A DNA stretch of 64,000 nt, from the NCBI GenBank assembly GCA_964057225.1, contig OZ059900.1, positions 20,351,638-20,415,637 on the forward strand, read 5' to 3'. Of this stretch, positions 25,308 through 40,100 are shown in pieces. The DNA is from Auanema rhodensis. Taxonomy: Eukaryota > Nematoda > Chromadorea > Rhabditida > Rhabditidae. Each line of letters opens with the position of its first letter. Position 1 is the stretch's first letter. A program made the translations under genes and the position numbers. The notes under the pieces are model-generated. The model saw only the letters and a list, made by a program, of their open reading frames with translations. It did not search any database and was not told the origin of the DNA.

Positions 25308-27018
25308 ACAGGGGTTAGAAAATTAAGGAAATTAGCATATTCTGAGGGCACGCCGTTTATGGCTAATATTGATTAAATCGATTTTTGTTCATATGAGTCG
25401 TCAAATGCAACGAATTTCAGCGTGTTACATACTAAAATGAAGCATTTTACTTGCTGAACACTAGAAAAATACAAAAACACAGTATTTCCCATGAGAAATA
25501 TTTTATTATGCTGGAAAACCAGTTTTTGGAAATTTCGCTGTAAACAAGGTTTTGACTTACGATTTCATGTGTTCAAACTCATGCAATGTCAATGAAACCT
25601 AGCTCAAAATTGTTCCTACAACGTCTAGTTCCACTTTCACGACAAAAAAATAGGGGTTAGAAAATTAAGGAAATTAGCATATTCTGAGGGCACGCCCCTT
25701 ATGGCTAATATTGATTAAATCGATTTTTGTTCATATGAGTAGTCAAATGCAACGAATTTCAGCGTGTTACATACTAAAATGAAGCATTTTACATGCTGAA
25801 CACTAGAAAAATACAAAAACACAGTATTTCCCATGAGAAATATTTTATTATGCTGGAAAACCAGTTTTTGGAAATTTCGCTGTAAACAAGGTTTTGACTT
25901 ACGATTTCATGTGTTCAAACTCATGCAATGTCAATGAAACCTAGCTCAAAATTGTTCGTACAACGTCTAGTTCCACTTTCACGACAAAAAAACAGGGGTT
26001 AGAAAATTAAGGAAATTAGCATATTCTGAGGGCACGCCCCTTATGGCTAATATTGATTAAATCGATTTTTGTTCATATGAGTCGTCAAATGCAACGAATT
26101 TCAGCGTGTTACATACTAAAATGAAACATTTTACATGCTGAACACTAGAAAAATACAAAAACACAGTATTTCCCATGAGAAATATTTTATTATGCTGGAA
26201 AACCAGTTTTTGGAAATTTCGCTGTAAACAAGGTTTTGACTTACGATTTCATGTGTTCAAACTCATGCAATGTCAATGAAACCTAGCTCAAAATTGTTCC
26301 TACAACGTCTAATTCCACTTTCACGACAAAAAAACAGGGGTTAGAAAATTAAGGAAATTAGCATATTCAGAGGGCACGCCCCTTATGGCTAATATTGATT
26401 AAATCGATTTTTGTTCATATGAGTCGTCAAATGCAACGAATTTCAGCGTGTTACATACTAAAATGAAGCATTTTACATGCTGAACACTAGAAAAATACAA
26501 AAACACAGTATTTCCCATGAGAAATATTTTATTATGCTGGAAAACCAGTTTTTGGAAATTTCGCTGTAAACAAGGTTTTGACTTACGATTTCATGTGTTC
26601 AAACTCATGCAATGTCAATGAAACCTAGCTCAAAATTGTTCGTACAACGTCTAGTTCCACTTTCACGACAAAAAAATAGGGGTTAGAAAATTAAGGAAAT
26701 TAGCATATTCTGAGGGCACGCCCCTTATGGCTAATATTGATTAAATCGATTTTTGTTCATATGAGTCGTCAAATGCAACGAATTTCAGCGTGTTACATAC
26801 TAAAATGAAGCATTTTACATGCTGAACACTAGAAAAATACAAAAACACAGTATTTCCCATGAGAAATATTTTATTATGCTGGAAAACCAGTTTTTGGAAA
26901 TTTCGCTGTAAACAAGGTTTTGACTTACGATTTCATGTGTTCAAACTCATGCAATGTCAATGAAACCTAGCTCAAAATTGTTCCTACAACGTCTAGTTCC
27001 ACTTTCACGACAAAAAAA

Positions 27019-30000
27019 ACAGGGGTTAGAAAATTAAGGAAATTAGCATATTCTGAGGGCACGCCCCTTATGGCTAATATTGATTGAATCGATTTTGGTT
27101 CATATGAGTCGTCAAATGCAACGAATTCCAGCGTGTTACATACTAAAATGAAGCATTTTACATGCTGAACACTAGAAAAATACAAAAACACAGTATTTCC
27201 CATGAGAAATATTTTATTATGCTGGAAAACCAGTTTTTGGAAATTTCGCTGTAAACAAGGTTTTGACTTACGATTTCATGTGTTCAAACTCATGCAATGT
27301 CAATGAAACCTAGCTCAAAATTGTTCGTACAACGTCTAGTTCCACTTTCACGACAAAAAAAATAGGGGTTAGAAAATTAAGGAAATTAGCATATTCTGAG
27401 GGCACGCCCCTTATGGCTAATATTGATTAAATCGATTTTTGTTCATATGAGTCGTCAAATGCAACGAATTTCAGCGTGTTACATACTAAAATGAAGCATT
27501 TTACATGCTGAACACTAGAAAAATACAAAAACACAGTATTTCCCATGAGAAATATTTTATTATGCTGGAAAACCAGTTTTTGGAAATTTCGCTGTAAACA
27601 AGGTTTTGACTTACGATTTCATGTGTTCAAACTCATGCAATGTCAATGAAACCTAGCTCAAAATTGTTCGTACAACGTCTAGTTCCACTTTCACGACAAA
27701 AAAACAGGGGTTAGAAAATTAAGGAAATTAGCATATTCTGAGGGCACGCCCCTTATGGCTAATATTGATTAAATCGATTTTTGTTCATATGAGTCGTCAA
27801 ATGCAACGAATTTCAGCGTGTTACATACTAAAATGAAGCATTTTACATGCTGAACACTAGAAAAATACAAAAACACAGTATTTCCCATGAGAAATATTTT
27901 ATTATGCTGGAAAACCAGTTTTTGGAAATTTCGCTGTAAACAAGGTTTTGACTTACGATTTCATGTGTTCAAACTCATGCAATGTCAATGAAACCTAGCT
28001 CAAAATTGTTCCTACAACGTCTAATTCCACTTTCACGACAAAAAAACAGGGGTTAGAAAATTAAGGAAATTAGCATATTCAGAGGGCACGCCCCTTATGG
28101 CTAATATTGATTGAATCGATTTTGGTTCATATGAGTCGTCAAATGCAACGAATTCCAGCGTGTTACATACTAAAATGAAGCATTTTACATGCTGAACACT
28201 AGAAAAATACAAAAACACAGTATTTCCCATGAGAAATATTTTATTATGCTGGAAAACCAGTTTTTGGAAATTTCGCTGTAAACAAGGTTTTGACTTACGA
28301 TTTCATGTGTTCAAACTCATGCAATGTCAATGAAACCTAGCTCAAAATTGTTCGTACAACGTCTAGTTCCACTTTCACGACAAAAAAATAGGGGTTAGAA
28401 AATTAAGGAAATTAGCATATTCTGAGGGCACGCCCCTTATGGCTAATATTGATTAAATCGATTTTTGTTCATATGAGTCGTCAAATGCAACGAATTTCAG
28501 CGTGTTACATACTAAAATGAAGCATTTTAAATGCTGAACACTAGAAAAATACAAAAACACAGTATTTCCCATGAGAAATATTTTATTATGCTGGAAAACC
28601 AGTTTTTGGAAATTTCGCTGTAAACAAGGTTTTGACTTACGATTTCATGTGTTCAAACTCATGCAATGTCAATGAAACCTAGCTCAAAATTGTTCCTACA
28701 ACGTCTAGTTCCACTTTCACGACAAAAAAAACAGGGGTTAGAAAATTAAGGAAATTAGCATATTCTGAGGGCACGCCCCTTATGGCTAATAATGATTTAA
28801 TCGATTTTTGTTCATATGAGTCGTCAAATGCAACGAATTTCAGCGTGTTACATACTAAAATGAAACATTTTACATGCTGAACACTAGAAAAATACAAAAA
28901 CACAGTATTTCCCATGAGAAATATTTTATTATGCTGGAAAACCAGTTTTTGGAAATTTCGCTGTAAACAAGGTTTTGACTTACGATTTCATGTGTTCAAA
29001 CTCATGCAATGTCAATGAAACCTAGCTCAAAATTGTTTGTACAACGTCTAGTTCCACTTTCACGACAAAAAAAATAGGGGTTAGAAAATTAAGGAAATTA
29101 GCATATTCTGAGGGCACGCCCCTTATGGCTAATATTGATTGAATCGATTTTGGTTCATATGAGTCGTCAAATGCAACGAATTCCAGCGTGTTACATACTA
29201 AAATGAAGCATTTTACATGCTGAAAACTAGAAAAATACAAAAACACAGTATTTCCCATGAGAAATATTTTATTATGCTGGAAAACCAGTTTTTGGAAATT
29301 TCGCTGTAAACAAGGTTTTGACTTACGATTTCATGTGTTCAAACTCATGCAATGTCAATGAAACCTAGCTCAAAATTGTTCGTACAACGTCTAGTTCCAC
29401 TTTCACGACAAAAAAAATAGGGGTTAGAAAATTAAGGAAATTAGCATATTCTGAGGGCACGCCCCTTATGGCTAATATTGATTAAATCGATTTTTGTTCA
29501 TATGAGTCGTCAAATGCAACGAATTTCAGCGTGTTACATACTAAAATGAAGCATTTTACATGCTGAACACTAGAAAAATACAAAAACACAGTATTTCCCA
29601 TGAGAAATATTTTATTATGCTGGAAAACCAGTTTTTGGAAATTTCGCTGTAAACAAGGTTTTGACTTACGATTTCATGTGTTCAAACTCATGCAATGTCA
29701 ATGAAACCTAGCTCAAAATTGTTCGTACAACGTCTAGTTCCACTTTCACGACAAAAAAACAGGGGTTAGAAAATTAAGGAAATTAGCATATTCTGAGGGC
29801 ACGCCCCTTATGGCTAATATTGATTAAATCGATTTTTGTTCATATGAGTCGTCAAATGCAACGAATTTCAGCGTGTTACATACTAAAATGAAGCATTTTA
29901 CATGCTGAACACTAGAAAAATACAAAAACACAGTATTTCCCATGAGAAATATTTTATTATGCTGGAAAACCAGTTTTTGGAAATTTCGCTGTAAACAAGG

Positions 30001-31127
30001 TTTTGACTTACGATTTCATGTGTTCAAACTCATGCAATGTCAATGAAACCTAGCTCAAAATTGTTCCTACAACGTCTAATTCCACTTTCACGACAAAAAA
30101 ACAGGGGTTAGAAAATTAAGGAAATTAGCATATTCAGAGGGCACGCCCCTTATGGCTAATATTGATTGAATCGATTTTGGTTCATATGAGTCGTCAAATG
30201 CAACGAATTCCAGCGTGTTACATACTAAAATGAAGCATTTTACATGCTGAACACTAGAAAAATACAAAAACACAGTATTTCCCATGAGAAATATTTTATT
30301 ATGCTGGAAAACCAGTTTTTGGAAATTTCGCTGTAAACAAGGTTTTGACTTACGATTTCATGTGTTCAAACTCATGCAATGTCAATGAAACCTAGCTCAA
30401 AATTGTTCGTACAACGTCTAGTTCCACTTTCACGACAAAAAAATAGGGGTTAGAAAATTAAGGAAATTAGCATATTCTGAGGGCACGCCCCTTATGGCTA
30501 ATATTGATTAAATCGATTTTTGTTCATATGAGTCGTCAAATGCAACGAATTTCAGCGTGTTACATACTAAAATGAAGCATTTTAAATGCTGAACACTAGA
30601 AAAATACAAAAACACAGTATTTCCCATGAGAAATATTTTATTATGCTGGAAAACCAGTTTTTGGAAATTTCGCTGTAAACAAGGTTTTGACTTACGATTT
30701 CATGTGTTCAAACTCATGCAATGTCAATGAAACCTAGCTCAAAATTGTTCCTACAACGTCTAGTTCCACTTTCACGACAAAAAAAACAGGGGTTAGAAAA
30801 TTAAGGAAATTAGCATATTCTGAGGGCACGCCCCTTATGGCTAATAATGATTTAATCGATTTTTGTTCATATGAGTCGTCAAATGCAACGAATTTCAGCG
30901 TGTTACATACTAAAATGAAACATTTTACATGCTGAACACTAGAAAAATACAAAAACACAGTATTTCCCATGAGAAATATTTTATTATGCTGGAAAACCAG
31001 TTTTTGGAAATTTCGCTGTAAACAAGGTTTTGACTTACGATTTCATGTGTTCAAACTCATGCAATGTCAATGAAACCTAGCTCAAAATTGTTTGTACAAC
31101 GTCTAGTTCCACTTTCACGACAAAAAA
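27019..31127 (+). repeat. Tandem six-monomer block, 2 copies (27019-29073, 29074-31127)
   Basis: Each copy is about 2,055 bp. The order is attgaatcg/gaattcc, ataggggtt, standard with acgtctaattcc, cagaggg/attgaatcg, ataggggtt with ttttaaatgctg, then aataatgatttaatc/gaaacatt. The rare aataatgatttaatc (starts 28731 and 30786) and ttttaaatgctg (28388 and 30443) are in both copies. The first monomer of copy 2 differs more, with ataggggtt, tgaaaactag and gtttgta upstream of it. Confidence 0.88.
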
Positions 31128-34100
31128 ACAGGGGTTAGAAAATTAAGGAAATTAGCATATTCTGAGGGCACGCCCCTTATGGCTAATATTGATTAAATCG
31201 ATTTTTGTTCATATGAGTAGTCAAATGCAACGAATTTCAGCGTGTTACATACTAAAATGAATCATTTTACATGCTGAACACTAGAAAAATACAAAAAGAC
31301 AGTATTTCCCATGAGAAATATTTTATTATGCTGGAAAACCAGTTTTTGGAAATTTCGCTGTAAACAAGGTTTTGACTTACGATTTCATGTGTTCAAACTC
31401 ATGCAATGTCAATGAAACCTAGCTCAAAATTGTTTCTACAACGTCTAGTTCCACTTTCACGACAAAAAAACAGGGGTTAGAAAATTAAGGAAATTAGCAT
31501 ATTCTGAGGGCACGCCGTTTATGGCTAATATTGATTAAATCGATTTTTGTTCATATGAGTCGTCAAATGCAACGAATTTCAGCGTGTTACATACTAAAAT
31601 GAAGCATTTTACTTGCTGAACACTAGAAAAATACAAAAACACAGTATTTCCCATGAGAAATATTTTATTATGCTGGAAAACCAGTTTTTGGAAATTTCGC
31701 TGTAAACAAGGTTTTGACTTACGATTTCATGTGTTCAAACTCATGCAATGTCAATGAAACCTAGCTCAAAATTGTTCCTACAACGTCTAGTTCCACTTTC
31801 ACGACAAAAAAATAGGGGTTAGAAAATTAAGGAAATTAGCATATTCTGAGGGCACGCCCCTTATGGCTAATATTGATTAAATCGATTTTTGTTCATATGA
31901 GTAGTCAAATGCAACGAATTTCAGCGTGTTACATACTAAAATGAAGCATTTTACATGCTGAACACTAGAAAAATACAAAAACACAGTATTTCCCATGAGA
32001 AATATTTTATTATGCTGGAAAACCAGTTTTTGGAAATTTCGCTGTAAACAAGGTTTTGACTTACGATTTCATGTGTTCAAACTCATGCAATGTCAATGAA
32101 ACCTAGCTCAAAATTGTTCGTACAACGTCTAGTTCCACTTTCACGACAAAAAAACAGGGGTTAGAAAATTAAGGAAATTAGCATATTCTGAGGGCACGCC
32201 CCTTATGGCTAATATTGATTAAATCGATTTTTGTTCATATGAGTCGTCAAATGCAACGAATTTCAGCGTGTTACATACTAAACTGAAGCATTTTACATGC
32301 TGAACACTAGAAAAATACAAAAACACAGTATTTCCCATGAGAAATATTTTATTATGCTGGAAAACCAGTTTTTGGAAATTTCGCTGTAAACAAGGTTTTG
32401 ACTTACGATTTCATGTGTTCAAACTCATGCAATGTCAATGAAACCTAGCTCAAAATTGTTCCTACAACGTCTAGTTCCACTTTCACGACAAAAAAAACAG
32501 GGGTTAGAAAATTAAGGAAATTAGCATATTCTGAGGGCACGCCCCTTATGGCTAATAATGATTAAATCGATTTTTGTTCATATGAGTCGTCAAATGCAAC
32601 GAATTTCAGCGTGTTACATACTAAAATGAAACATTTTACATGCTGAACACTAGAAAAATACAAAAACACAGTATTTCCCATGAGAAATATTTTATTATGC
32701 TGGAAAACCAGTTTTTGGAAATTTCGCTGTAAACAAGGTTTTGACTTACGATTTCATGTGTTCAAACTCATGCAATGTCAATGAAACCTAGCTCAAAATT
32801 GTTTGTACAACGTCTAGTTCCACTTTCACGACAAAAAAACAGGGGTTAGAAAATTAAGGAAATTAGCATATTCTGAGGGCACGCCCCTTATGGCTAATAT
32901 TGATTAAATCGATTTTTGTTCATATGAGTCGTCAAATGCAACGAATTTCAGCGTGTTACATACTAAAATGAAGCATTTTACATGCTGAACACTAGAAAAA
33001 TACAAAAACACAGTATTTCCCATGAGAAATATTTTATTATGCTGGAAAACCAGTTTTTGGAAATTTCGCTGTAAACAAGGTTTTGACTTACGATTTCATG
33101 TGTTCAAACTCATGCAATGTCAATGAAACCTAGCTCAAAATTGTTCCTACAACGTCTAATTCCACTTTCACGACAAAAAAACAGGGGTTAGAAAATTAAG
33201 GAAATTAGCATATTCAGAGGGCACGCCCCTTATGGCTAATATTGATTAAATCGATTTTTGTTCATATGAGTCGTCAAATGCAACGAATTTCAGCGTGTTA
33301 CATACTAAAATGAAGCATTTTACACGCTGAACACTAGAAAAATACAAAAACACAGTATTTCCCATGAGAAATATTTTATTATGCTGGAAAACCAGTTTTT
33401 GGAAATTTCGCTGTAAACAAGGTTTTGACTTACGATTTCATGTGTTCAAACTCATGCAATGTCAATGAAACCTAGCTCAAAATTGTTCCTACAACGTCTA
33501 GTTCCACTTTCACGACAAAAAAAACAGGGGTTAGAAAATTAAGGAAATTAGCATATTCTGAGGGCACGCCCCTTATGGCTAATAATGATTAAATCGATTT
33601 TTGTTCATATGAGTCGTCAAATGCAACGAATTTCAGCGTGTTACATACTAAAATGAAACATTTTACATGCTGAACACTAGAAAAATACAAAAACACAGTA
33701 TTTCCCATGAGAAATATTTTATTATGCTGGAAAACCAGTTTTTGGAAATTTCGCTGTAAACAAGGTTTTGACTTACGATTTCATGTGTTCAAACTCATGC
33801 AATGTCAATGAAACCTAGCTCAAAATTGTTTGTACAACGTCTAGTTCCACTTTCACGACAAAAAAACAGGGGTTAGAAAATTAAGGAAATTAGCATATTC
33901 TGAGGGCACGCCCCTTATGGCTAATATTGATTAAATCGATTTTTGTTCATATGAGTCGTCAAATGCAACGAATTTCAGCGTGTTACATACTAAAATGAAG
34001 CATTTTACATGCTGAACACTAGAAAAATACAAAAACACAGTATTTCCCATGAGAAATATTTTATTATGCTGGAAAACCAGTTTTTGGAAATTTCGCTGTA

Positions 34101-37100
34101 AACAAGGTTTTGACTTACGATTTCATGTGTTCAAACTCATGCAATGTCAATGAAACCTAGCTCAAAATTGTTCCTACAACGTCTAATTCCACTTTCACGA
34201 CAAAAAAACAGGGGTTAGAAAATTAAGGAAATTAGCATATTCAGAGGGCACGCCCCTTATGGCTAATATTGATTAAATCGATTTTTGTTCATATGAGTCG
34301 TCAAATGCAACGAATTTCAGCGTGTTACATACTAAAATGAAGCATTTTACATGCTGAACACTAGAAAAATACAAAAACACAGTATTTCCCATGAGAAATA
34401 TTTTATTATGCTGGAAAACCAGTTTTTGGAAATTTCGCTGTAAACAAGGTTTTGACTTACGATTTCATGTGTTCAAACTCATGCAATGTCAATGAAACCT
34501 AGCTCAAAATTGTTCGTACAACGTCTAGTTCCACTTTCACGACAAAAAAATAGGGGTTAGAAAATTAAGGAAATTAGCATATTCTGAGGGCACGCCCCTT
34601 ATGGCTAATATTGATTAAATCGATTTTTGTTCATATGAGTCGTCAAATGCAACGAATTTCAGCGTGTTACATACTAAAATGAAGCATTTTACATGCTGAA
34701 CACTAGAAAAATACAAAAACACAGTATTTCCCATGAGAAATATTTTATTATGCTGGAAAACCAGTTTTTGGAAATTTCGCTGTAAACAAGGTTTGACTTA
34801 CGATTTCATGTGTTCAAACTCATGCAATGTCAATGAAACCTAGCTCAAAATTGTTCGTACAACGTCTAGTTCCACTTTCACGACAAAAAAAATAGGGGTT
34901 AGAAAATTAAGGAAATTAGCATATTCTGAGGGCACGCCCCTTATGGCTAATATTGATTAAATCGATTTTTGTTCATATGAGTCGTCAAATGCAACGAATT
35001 TCAGCGTGTTACATACTAAAATGAAGCATTTTACATGCTGAACACTAGAAAAATACAAAAACACAGTATTTCCCATGAGAAATATTTTATTATGCTGGAA
35101 AACCAGTTTTTGGAAATTTCGCTGTAAACAAGGTTTTGACTTACGATTTCATGTGTTCAAACTCATGCAATGTCAATGAAACCTAGCTCAAAATTGTTCG
35201 TACAACGTCTAGTTCCACTTTCACGACAAAAAAACAGGGGTTAGAAAATTAAGGAAATTAGCATATTCTGAGGGCACGCCCCTTATGGCTAATATTGATT
35301 AAATCGATTTTTGTTCATATGAGTCGTCAAATGCAACGAATTTCAGCGTGTTACATACTAAAATGAAGCATTTTACATGCTGAACACTAGAAAAATACAA
35401 AAACACAGTATTTCCCATGAGAAATATTTTATTATGCTGGAAAACCAGTTTTTGGAAATTTCGCTGTAAACAAGGTTTTGACTTACGATTTCATGTGTTC
35501 AAACTCATGCAATGTCAATGAAACCTAGCTCAAAATTGTTCCTACAACGTCTAATTCCACTTTCACGACAAAAAAACAGGGATTAGAAAATTAAGGAAAT
35601 TAGCATATTCAGAGGGCACGCCCCTTATGGCTAATATTGATTGAATCGATTTTGGTTCATATGAGTCGTCAAATGCAACGAATTCCAGCGTGTTACATAC
35701 TAAAATGAAGCATTTTACATGCTGAACACTAGAAAAATACAAAAACACAGTATTTCCCATGAGAAAGATTTTATTATGCTGGAAAACCAGTTTTTGGAAA
35801 TTTCGCTGTAAACAAGGTTTTGACTTACGATTTCATGTGTTCAAACTCATGCAATGTCAATGAAACCTAGCTCAAAATTGTTCGTACAACGTCTAGTTCC
35901 ACTTTCACGACAAAAAAATAGGGGTTAGAAAATTAAGGAAATTAGCATATTCTGAGGGCACGCCCCTTATGGCTAATATTGATTAAATCGATTTTTGTTC
36001 ATATGAGTCGTCAAATGCAACGAATTTCAGCGTGTTACATACTAAAATGAAGCATTTTAAATGCTGAACACTAGAAAAATACAAAAACACAGTATTTCCC
36101 ATGAGAAATATTTTATTATGCTGGAAAACCAGTTTTTGGAAATTTCGCTGTAAACAAGGTTTTGACTTACGATTTCATGTGTTCAAACTCATGCAATGTC
36201 AATGAAACCTAGCTCAAAATTGTTCCTACAACGTCTAGTTCCACTTTCACGACAAAGAAAACAGGGGTTAGAAAATTAAGGAAATTAGCATATTCTGAGG
36301 GCACGCCCCTTATGGCTAATAATGATTAAATCGATTTTTGTTCATATGAGTCGTCAAATGCAACGAATTTCAGCGTGTTACATACTAAAATGAAACATTT
36401 TACATGCTGAACACTAGAAAAATACAAAAACACAGTATTTCCCATGAGAAATATTTTATTATGCTGGAAAACCAGTTTTTGGAAATTTCGCTGTAAACAA
36501 GGTTTTGACTTACGATTTCATGTGTTCAAACTCATGCAATGTCAATGAAACCTAGCTCAAAATTGTTTGTACAACGTCTAGTTCCACTTTCACGACAAAA
36601 AAACAGGGGTTAGAAAATTAAGGAAATTAGCATATTCTGAGGGCACGCCCCTTATGGCTAATATTGATTAAATCGATTTTTGTTCATATGAGTAGTCAAA
36701 TGCAACGAATTTCAGCGTGTTACATACTAAAATGAATCATTTTACATGCTGAACACTAGAAAAATACAAAAAGACAGTATTTCCCATGAGAAATATTTTA
36801 TTATGCTGGAAAACCAGTTTTTGGAAATTTCGCTGTAAACAAGGTTTTGACTTACGATTTCATGTGTTCAAACTCATGCAATGTCAATGAAACCTAGCTC
36901 AAAATTGTTCCTACAACGTCTAGTTCCACTTTCACGACAAAAAAATAGGGGTTAGAAAATTAAGGAAATTAGCATATTCTGAGGGCACGCCCCTTATGGC
37001 TAATATTGATTAAATCGATTTTTGTTCATATGAGTAGTCAAATGCAACGAATTTCAGCGTGTTACATACTAAAATGAAGCATTTTACATGCTGAACACTA

Positions 37101-40100
37101 GAAAAATACAAAAACACAGTATTTCCCATGAGAAATATTTTATTATGCTGGAAAACCAGTTTTTGGAAATTTCGCTGTAAACAAGGTTTTGACTTACGAT
37201 TTCATGTGTTCAAACTCATGCAATGTCAATGAAACCTAGCTCAAAATTGTTCGTACAACGTCTAGTTCCACTTTCACGACAAAAAAACAGGGGTTAGAAA
37301 ATTAAGGAAATTAGCATATTCTGAGGGCACGCCCCTTATGGCTAATATTGATTAAATCGATTTTTGTTCATATGAGTCGTCAAATGCAACGAATTTCAGC
37401 GTGTTACATACTAAACTGAAGCATTTTACATGCTGAACACTAGAAAAATACAAAAACACAGTATTTCCCATGAGAAATATTTTATTATGCTGGAAAACCA
37501 GTTTTTGGAAATTTCGCTGTAAACAAGGTTTTGACTTACGATTTCATGTGTTCAAACTCATGCAATGTCAATGAAACCTAGCTCAAAATTGTTCCTACAA
37601 CGTCTAGTTCCACTTTCACGACAAAAAAAACAGGGGTTAGAAAATTAAGGAAATTAGCATATTCTGAGGGCACGCCCCTTATGGCTAATAATGATTAAAT
37701 CGATTTTTGTTCATATGAGTCGTCAAATGCAACGAATTTCAGCGTGTTACATACTAAAATGAAACATTTTACATGCTGAACACTAGAAAAATACAAAAAC
37801 ACAGTATTTCCCATGAGAAATATTTTATTATGCTGGAAAACCAGTTTTTGGAAATTTCGCTGTAAACAAGGTTTTGACTTACGATTTCATGTGTTCAAAC
37901 TCATGCAATGTCAATGAAACCTAGCTCAAAATTGTTCGTACAACGTCTAGTTCCACTTTCACGACAAAAAAACAGGGGTTAGAAAATTAAGGAAATTAGC
38001 ATATTCTGAGGGCACGCCCCTTATGGCTAATATTGATTAAATCGATTTTTGTTCATATGAGTCGTCAAATGCAACGAATTTCAGCGTGTTACATACTAAA
38101 ATGAAGCATTTTACATGCTGAACACTAGAAAAATACAAAAACACAGTATTTCCCATGAGAAATATTTTATTATGCTGGAAAACCAGTTTTTGGAAATTTC
38201 GCTGTAAACAAGGTTTTGACTTACGATTTCATGTGTTCAAACTCATGCAATGTCAATGAAACCTAGCTCAAAATTGTTCCTACAACGTCTAATTCCACTT
38301 TCACGACAAAAAAACAGGGGTTAGAAAATTAAGGAAATTAGCATATTCAGAGGGCACGCCCCTTATGGCTAATATTGATTGAATCGATTTTGGTTCATAT
38401 GAGTCGTCAAATGCAACGAATTCCAGCGTGTTACATACTAAAATGAAGCATTTTACATGCTGAACACTAGAAAAATACAAAAACACAGTATTTCCCATGA
38501 GAAATATTTTATTATGCTGGAAAACCAGTTTTTGGAAATTTCGCTGTAAACAAGGTTTTGACTTACGATTTCATGTGTTCAAACTCATGCAATGTCAATG
38601 AAACCTAGCTCAAAATTGTTCGTACAACGTCTAGTTCCACTTTCACGACAAAAAAATAGGGGTTAGAAAATTAAGGAAATTAGCATATTCTGAGGGCACG
38701 CCCCTTATGGCTAATATTGATTAAATCGATTTTTGTTCATATGAGTCGTCAAATGCAACGAATTTCAGCGTGTTACATACTAAAATGAAGCATTTTAAAT
38801 GCTGAACACTAGAAAAATACAAAAACACAGTATTTCCCATGAGAAATATTTTATTATGCTGGAAAACCAGTTTTTGGAAATTTCGCTGTAAACAAGGTTT
38901 TGACTTACGATTTCATGTGTTCAAACTCATGCAATGTCAATGAAACCTAGCTCAAAATTGTTCCTACAACGTCTAGTTCCACTTTCACGACAAAAAAAAC
39001 AGGGGTTAGAAAATTAAGGAAATTAGCATATTCTGAGGGCACGCCCCTTATGGCTAATAATGATTAAATCGATTTTTGTTCATATGAGTCGTCAAATGCA
39101 ACGAATTTCAGCGTGTTACATACTAAAATGAAACATTTTACATGCTGAACACTAGAAAAATACAAAAACACAGTATTTCCCATGAGAAATATTTTATTAT
39201 GCTGGAAAACCAGTTTTTGGAAATTTCGCTGTAAACAAGGTTTTGACTTACGATTTCATGTGTTCAAACTCATGCAATGTCAATGAAACCTAGCTCAAAA
39301 TTGTTTGTACAACGTCTAGTTCCACTTTCACGACAAAAAAACAGGGGTTAGAAAATTAAGGAAATTAGCATATTCTGAGGGCACGCCCCTTATGGCTAAT
39401 ATTGATTAAATCGATTTTTGTTCATATGAGTAGTCAAATGCAACGAATTTCAGCGTGTTACATACTAAAATGAATCATTTTACATGCTGAACACTAGAAA
39501 AATACAAAAAGACAGTATTTCCCATGAGAAATATTTTATTATGCTGGAAAACCAGTTTTTGGAAATTTCGCTGTAAACAGGGTTTTGACTTACGATTTCA
39601 TGTGTTCAAACTCATGCAATGTCAATGAAACCTAGCTCAAAATTGTTTCTACAACGTCTAGTTCCACTTTCACGACAAAAAAACAGGGGTTAGAAAATTA
39701 AGGAAATTAGCATATTCTGAGGGCACGCCGTTTATGGCTAATATTGATTAAATCGATTTTTGTTCATATGAGTCGTCAAATGCAACGAATTTCAGCGTGT
39801 TACATACTAAAATGAAGCATTTTACTTGCTGAACACTAGAAAAATACAAAAACACAGTATTTCCCATGAGAAATATTTTATTATGCTGGAAAACCAGTTT
39901 TTGGAAATTTCGCTGTAAACAAGGTTTTGACTTACGATTTCATGTGTTCAAACTCATGCAATGTCAATGAAACCTAGCTCAAAATTGTTCCTACAACGTC
40001 TAGTTCCACTTTCACGACAAAAAAATAGGGGTTAGAAAATTAAGGAAATTAGCATATTCTGAGGGCACGCCCCTTATGGCTAATATTGATTAAATCGATT

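Noticed and set aside
19479-38498. Twelve minus-strand open frames of 65 or 78 codons (19479-19676, 20506-20703, 22559-22756, 23927-24124, 26967-27203, 28033-28230, 28679-28915, 29022-29258, 30088-30285, 30734-30970, 35563-35760, 38301-38498)
   Set aside because: All are near-copies read from the same part of the satellite monomer, opened by subtype changes that remove a stop. The 78-codon form differs only through the length of an A run. They have no recognisable domain, no independent conservation and no regulatory context.
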